Assembly (NCBI RefSeq): GCF_964204645.1 | Contig: NC_134036.1 | Span: 9,594,704 to 9,658,703 of the forward strand | DNA length: 64,000 nucleotides | Direction: 5' to 3' | From: Tubulanus polymorphus | Lineage: Eukaryota; Nemertea; Palaeonemertea; Tubulaniformes; Tubulanidae | Part shown: one piece after another, positions 58,254 through 64,000 of the stretch | Numbering within the stretch: position 1 is the first letter of the stretch | How the letters are laid out: each line of letters begins with the position of its first letter | Notes under the pieces: generated by a model | Databases searched by the model: none | Told to the model about the DNA's origin: nothing | What the model saw: only the letters and a program-made list of their open reading frames with translations | Position numbers and translations under genes: made by a program

Positions 58254-60632
58254 CGGTTCCTGAACTTCGCTGAAAAAGCTGAAACACTGAAAAGCTGAAA
58301 CGCTGAAATAAAAACGCTGAAATTTCAGGGAATTTCCGAAAAACGCCGAAATTTCAGGGAATTCCCGAAAAACGCTGAAATCGTGCTAGGTACCGACAAT
58401 ACACGTTTTGAAATTTTTTCCGGGCCGGTGTCCGCTGACGAGTCCTGAACCGTGTTTTATGCTCTACCTTCGGTTACAGAGACATGCCTTAAGGTCGTCG
58501 TCATGATCGACTTGATCGATTGCGGATTGCGTGGATTGTTAGATGTGTTTTTTGCCATAGTTTTATGTGCATATACCGGTACGATCTAACAATGAAGTTA
58601 TCACTTCATTTGAATAAATTCTTAATCACAGTAATATTAATTCACAATATTTTTTCTTATGTTTGGTGATTTCTTGCAACTTATCATTGCCAAGTCTCAT
58701 ACAAGTAGTAGCTGAATGAAAGTACAGTTAGGCTGAACCTGATAACCCAAATTAAGTGCTAGCATGGAACTAATGATTATTTTGATTCTATTTTCGGTGT
58801 CATTGAAATTCGTTAAGAAAGGTTCAACCGTCATAGTATACTGTACTTAGCATTGCTACAATTGGGTGCCATATTTCTACAATTTCTACAAGGAGGAAGG
58901 AATCTTTAAGTGTCTTTGTTCCCGGGTAGGGTACGGGGTAAAACCTGGTTCACTTTCTCTTTCGACTTGCCGGAGACTACTATCTGCAATGTATTGCATG
59001 CTTTGATGTGTCTGGCCTATAGGAGTCGAACGATATTTCTTCCCCATACACAGACTTGGCTTTAGTGTAGATGAAGGCTAGGCACTGCACATTGTGGATT
59101 GACTGGAACTCTTAACTCACAAAATTAAACGAGTCAACAAGAAAGATCCAATAATTGGACATTTGTCTAACTATATTATTTAACAGCTTGAAATAAAACA
59201 TAACACATTCTGCAAGAGTATACGAAGGAAATCAGTTCTTACATTATATCAGAATCAATAGTTCGCTTAACTCTGGCTAGAATTCTGGTTCCATTGCTTC
59301 ATATTCTAATGAAATCCACTAGTATACCTTAGAATATCGCTTAGCTTAAGACTAAAAATTTGGTACCAGGAAACAGGGAAGAAAAGTGGGTGTACTGTAC
59401 ATCCGCAATTGACTTATTTCTCTCAGGTTGAATCAAGTTATTATTGAAATAGCATTCGAATAGCCATTTTATTTTTTTAAAAATTGTGTCGTTCAGCTAT
59501 CCTGCTGCAAATTTCGCAGTTGAAGTTTACTGGTGCCATCTGATTTCTCAGTATCTCAAAAAATTTGCACATTCTAAGCCTGAATCTAAAAATAGAAAAA
59601 GGTGCATTTTAGTCGGATATAAAAGAATAGTGGCTAATGCACCCTGGACTATATAGCCCATGGGGTGGGCCTAGTTTGAAAGCACTGAGGTCCGAGAGAA
59701 CAGCACTTAGTAAATAAATACTGAAATTAAACTTACAAAACACCCAGTACTTGAGATGATGTACTTGACAAGAAATGTCACCAGCTAAGCAAATCAACTT
59801 TGTCTATGACTCCTCCTTTAATAGATTCAGTAGTAGTCTAAAAATAAGAATCGGTACATTTTTCTAACAGTTGGTATGTCATTTCTTCAAAAAAACTAAT
59901 TATTATCACGCCACAGCAAATAAATTATTCACAGTTGTTGAATGGTTAGCCCGATTTAGATTAATTGGTTGACGCTAATCAGTATGACCCATACGTAGGG
60001 GCCTACTGCATGCCATTGGCGTCAATCCATTCCATTCCATTCCACAGTGAATTAAAAAGAAATTTAGTTAGATCCCTTTTGTACAAAAGCTGCATCATTT
60101 ATATAACTAGCTGTCAAATTTAATTTACCTCCTTCAGAGAATACCATAGTGACATAGTCCGTCGCCCATCAACGTGTTGACAAAAGAAAAGTTGCTGCAT
60201 GTTTTATACATGAACGTTCAAATAAGATATTTTGCGTCTTGCAGGGAATATTGAGCATAGTGTTAAAGTTGGCTTGCACGGTTTGTGAATGGGTTTTCCT
60301 CATTATGCTGCCTGTATGCATTAAAAATCCGGATTTCAAGCGAATTAATTTGTCCAACAAGTGGCCCTCTAGAAGTATACTCCACACATACTGTCCATGC
60401 ATGTCTCTGTAACCGAAGGTAGAGACTAAAACACGGTTCAGGACTCGGCAGTGGACACCGGCCCGGAAAATATTTCAAAACGTGTATTGTTGGTACCTAG
60501 CACGATTTCAGCGTTTTTTGGGAATTCCCTGAAATTTCGGCGTTTTTCGGAAATTCCCTGAAATTTCAGCGTTTTTATTTCAGCGTTTCAGCGTTTCAGT
60601 GATTCAGCTTTTTCAGCGAAGTTCAGGAACCG
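58254..60632. mobile_element. Mutator-like non-autonomous transposon, copy 2 (2379 bp)
   Basis: Near-identical to 6309-8699 in the same orientation, with the same CGGTTCCTGAAC ends. It is flanked by its own perfect 9-bp duplication, GTACTATGA (58245-58253 and 60633-60641). It lies in an intron of the RPA-like gene. Small differences include the shorter AAGTACAGTT repeat near 58725. The near identity shows both copies moved recently. Confidence 0.88.
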
Positions 60633-61434
60633 GTACTATGAGCACCAAATCTCATGTGAACTCGGCTATAAAGCTAGGGGCACATCAGTGTATCTTAGCG
60701 CCCAATCGCAACAATTTAATTTTCCAGCGACTTTATACACCCAATTGTGAACAGTCACACATAGCAAATGAAGCATTTTTAAAATTCAATCGCTCAACAA
60801 AATACATTTATTACACGCAGACAAAATGATCACCGGGATAAATAATCTGCCAAAAATATCAAATATGTTTGATACAGGCAATTCGTCGTGTGGTTGAGTC
60901 CGCCAATGAAATCGCCGTCACTGAACAGACATACAGCTGATTTTGTTGGGCGTTTTATAAATTTGCCACTATCACGCAAAGTAATATGCTCGTGTCCCCC
61001 TACCTTAATAGAGTGGCTTACCGTAACAACAATAACCACAGATAGCGCCTACACAAACATTTTACAGTGTTTGCATGTTACCTAATGTGTCTTCATTTGT
61101 TACATACATATTCAAACCATGCTTATTTTTTTAAATGTTTTATAGGATGAGTTGCCACGTACAGTTTTGTGTGGCCCCTCTGAAATACCAATTCGTACCA
61201 TAACTATACAAGATGAATCCAAGCTGGAGACAAGATGGAGACGTTGATGTAACATTATGGAGACAATTTTCCTAGACTGATATCGCGACAGGAAATCATG
61301 TTCTGTTTAAAAACCTTACTGTATCTTCTTTTAACCAAAAACCTGTTCTAGCTACTACCGGAGCTTCATCATTTGAGGTAAGTATTTTTCTACTCTTGTG
61401 ACTAATGGTCACTAACTAAAGGGAGTGGACATTA

Positions 61435-61480
61435 GCGAATACCCGTTTATATACGTATGTATATAAACGCGTATTCGGGT
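61435..61480. repeat. palindrome in intron
   Basis: GAATACCCGTTTATATAC and its near-perfect reverse complement face each other around CGTATG, giving a ~20-bp stem. It lies in an intron of the RPA-like gene. Confidence 0.65.
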
Positions 61481-62603
61481 GAAGGTCAGATTGATTTGAG
61501 CTCAGGGATGAGATGCAGTGAAAAAGGTGAACATTTCTCAAAAGTACATTTTCCTATTAAAATTTGAAAACTACGGAAATTTTTTTGAAATTTCTTGTCA
61601 TCAGAAATAGTATTTTATATGTCCTTTGTAAAAAATTTTGTTTTTAATATGAAAAATGCATCCTCCTGGCAGGAATTCGGACTTGAAGGCATCATGACTC
61701 ACCATCGTATGAAACCCTGCCACACTAGCCCGTAGTTACATGTACCTACTTGCACATTTAGGCTAGTGTGACAAGGTTTTGTGTCATGGCTGAGAGTAGC
61801 AATACCATCAGGTGCCAAGGGAGGATGAAAAAAAATTGAAAAATCCTGGTTTTTAGAAATAGGCAATGTGATGATTTCAGAATCTTGCATCTCATCCCTA
61901 ACAGCATACATTTCTCTTACAGGGTAAAATACATATTGAACACTAAACCTCGCCACATACATAGCCAAGTTTAGTCTATTCGGTGCAAACTTTTATCAAT
62001 CTGCATAATGATTACCAGCTCCGATAATGCCATTATGAAATTACCCTGTTCCCTAGATAGCACTTATGCATCGCAAATTGAAAGATGGTTGTTACTAAAA
62101 TTGTTGAATATTGCTATAACTTAACTCCTTGGATTTAAATGCTTTTTGATTATCTTTGTAGAAGACTGAACCTCCTACTATTCGTAAGAAAGATTGTTCT
62201 CCATGCCGTAGAAGTTGAGGTAGACGGCTATATTGCATTCCTCACCAGTGCTTCAGATAATCAAGATTGCGACGATTTCACGTCAGTCAAAATGTATAAA
62301 AAGGACCTTGCCAAGTACCTACAACAACCAACAATTCAGTCATCTGATATCGTGCCAATTCTACTACTTACCTTAAGAGTGGCAATAAAAGGTTGTACTG
62401 CAGAGCCAATTGCTGCCTCATGCAAGCAGGATACCGCCAAATCTTGTACCTCTAATGATGCCAAGTCAGCATCAGATATAAAAAAAACAACTAAATCTTC
62501 AACTCGATCTGAATCTCTTGCTTCAACTGCATTTCCAGATGACCCACCAAGGAAAAACTTATTCCAAAAAACTGTCAAAAAAGCTCTTGATTGGGTTGAA
62601 TAG

Positions 62604-64000
62604 TAAGAGAAGTCATAATTTCATAGCATGAGGCAGCATTGGATGAAGCTCTTAGTTCACATCATTAAAACATTCAACACCCCAATCGTAGGTAAAATTG
62701 TTATGTTTGACATATGCTTGTGTCATTAATTGCATTTTTTTAAACATTTTGTTGTCTTAAAGCAAATCGGGTCATATAAGCGACCAATTTTAAACTACGC
62801 CAATGTGATTAAAAGTTTTCTGTGAATCTACTAAAATCAGTATTTTTCACTCGACCTACAGTAATTTTTGCCATGCTTATTATTATGTTATAATTCTAAA
62901 TTTTGTGGTTACAAAATGTGTCCTAGCAGACACAAATATTTCAGTTATGTGTATAAGTGGCACTGATGTATCTTATTTTATGGTTACAAAATGTGTCCTA
63001 GCAGACACAAATATTTCGGGTATGTGTATGAGTGGCACTGATCTCTTATTTTGTATTATATTTCCTAATCATTTTTTCGAATATTTTCATCTTGACAAAT
63101 TCTGAACCTTTTCGAACTTCATCCAGTTTTCATATGCTGCTTTCATTCTTCAGTCTGCTGTGTCATCTCTATATTATTCAAATGGACTAAAACGCCATTT
63201 ATTCCTTTTCTACATGTACTCAACTAAATAACTCCAATAGTTGTCATGTAGTTCATGGTACTATGATTTTTAGGGAAAGAAAACATTTACTATTATTGCA
63301 TTTACCTTGACGCATGATTTATACATCATAAGTTAGATACTTGTAATTTGCTGCACTTTAAGGCCCAGACACGCTGGGCGATTTCGCCGGTAAAATTGCC
63401 CACTATGTCCAGGCCTTTACTCGATTGTTAAGTTTTATGCAGTTTCATTTTTATATAGAGATGTTTGTAAGATAACAAACTAATAAATCTAAAATATCTA
63501 CAAAAGATCACCTTTCTTTTCTTAAGTTCCTTCTAGTCAAACATTCTAAGAAGTACCACTTCTTATCCTGTCATTCTGTTTTTAAGAGGACTTTGTTCCC
63601 TATCAGGGGCCATTCATTAAATATGTCTGCATCTAGCAGCTGAAGGAGAGAAATTTGTTAATTGGAGGTTTCATAAAATAACCCAAATCTTCCTATGCAC
63701 ATGTACTAACCTAACCTAAAACATGTACTAACCTAAAAACTTCATAGATGGCGCTCAATGTTGCACTTCTTTTATAATTTGAGAAACAAAATGAATTTGA
63801 ATTTCGTAAATGTGGTAACAGTCTGCTAGCAATAACTTGCCTCCATTTGTGTAATTTTCGAAGTCTAGCCAGTTGTGTCAAATCTATTACATAAGCTAAA
63901 TACAAACGAACGTCCTGTTTTAAAGTTTCTTTCTAGTTTACTCATTTGAACGAGACCTTCATTCATTTTGCAGGATGCAGGAGAGGCTAGTCCTATGTCA
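62604..64000. other. 3' flank and non-coding interval
   Basis: 3' flank of the RPA-like gene, then AT-rich sequence. Besides the duplication at 62903-63045 no feature is supported. The window ends with no recognisable exon. Confidence 0.4.
62903..63045. repeat. ~73-bp tandem duplication
   Basis: TGGTTACAAAATGTGTCCTA through GTGGCACTGAT occurs twice head to tail with a few mismatches. It is non-coding. Confidence 0.8.

Larger units (their letters stand above)
57646..62603 (+). pseudogene. RPA-like OB-fold protein gene, frameshifted
   Basis: Exon 57646-58038 (phase 0, donor GTATGT) encodes a first OB-like region: KIIKLLQDKMAVADSTGCM, then FRYGVGSIVED. Exon 61146-61377 (acceptor TTATAG, donor GTAAGT) begins DELPRTVLCG...TITIQDES and continues one base out of frame as DVDVTLWRQFS, the second OB core, followed by an in-frame TAG. 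Exon 62162-62603 needs one more shift and ends KKALDWVE. The layout resembles replication protein A large-subunit OB folds. RPA-like proteins are known in Helitrons, and this gene directly follows the endonuclease. The upstream exon was not identified. Confidence 0.6.

Overview
The window is animal nuclear DNA. It has GT-AG introns whose phases match across exons, long AT-rich non-coding stretches, and a dense, nested load of eukaryotic transposons (BEL/Pao, non-LTR, EnSpm/CACTA-like, Mutator-like, Helentron-type Helitron, many MITEs). The mix of families, a DUF4806-type gene and a small cysteine-knot peptide gene fit an invertebrate, probably marine. The species cannot be read from the sequence.

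Layout. 1-2235: 3' part of a BEL/Pao retrotransposon (RNase H tail, integrase, probable LTR). 2256-5841 (-): coiled-coil/PHD protein with a transposase-like core. 6309-8699: first copy of a 2.4-kb Mutator-like element with long terminal inverted repeats (TIRs) and a 9-bp target duplication. 9395-11340 (-): broken non-LTR retrotransposon. 15238-15645: small secreted cysteine-rich peptide gene. 17261-28685: candidate 11.4-kb EnSpm/CACTA-like element with two minus-strand genes, a C2H2 zinc-finger transposase interrupted by one stop codon and a multi-exon companion protein starting with a CIDE-N-like domain. 29677-30723: AACGTT-rich MITE. 32536-36101: Helentron-type 5' module (cysteine-protease-like domain, basic repeats, cysteine-rich domain) joined to a 5'-truncated EnSpm-type transposase. 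37319-43713 (+): eight exons of a DUF4806-type gene whose largest exon is mostly a 75/78-bp coding minisatellite. 44770-50890: MITEs, a tandem array and fold-backs. 51463-57513 (+): decayed Helentron (protease, cysteine-rich domain, HUH Rep, Pif1-like helicase, endonuclease). 57646-62603 (+): RPA-like OB-fold gene, frameshifted, with the second Mutator-like copy (58254-60632) in an intron.

Almost every recognisable gene is a mobile-element gene or a family often carried by one. The likeliest resident genes are the DUF4806 gene and the small cysteine-rich peptide gene. The most unusual content is the CIDE-N-like protein beside the transposase, the protease-Helentron modules, the Helentron/EnSpm chimera and the two TSD-verified Mutator-like copies. 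All calls are from reading the sequence; no database search was possible.
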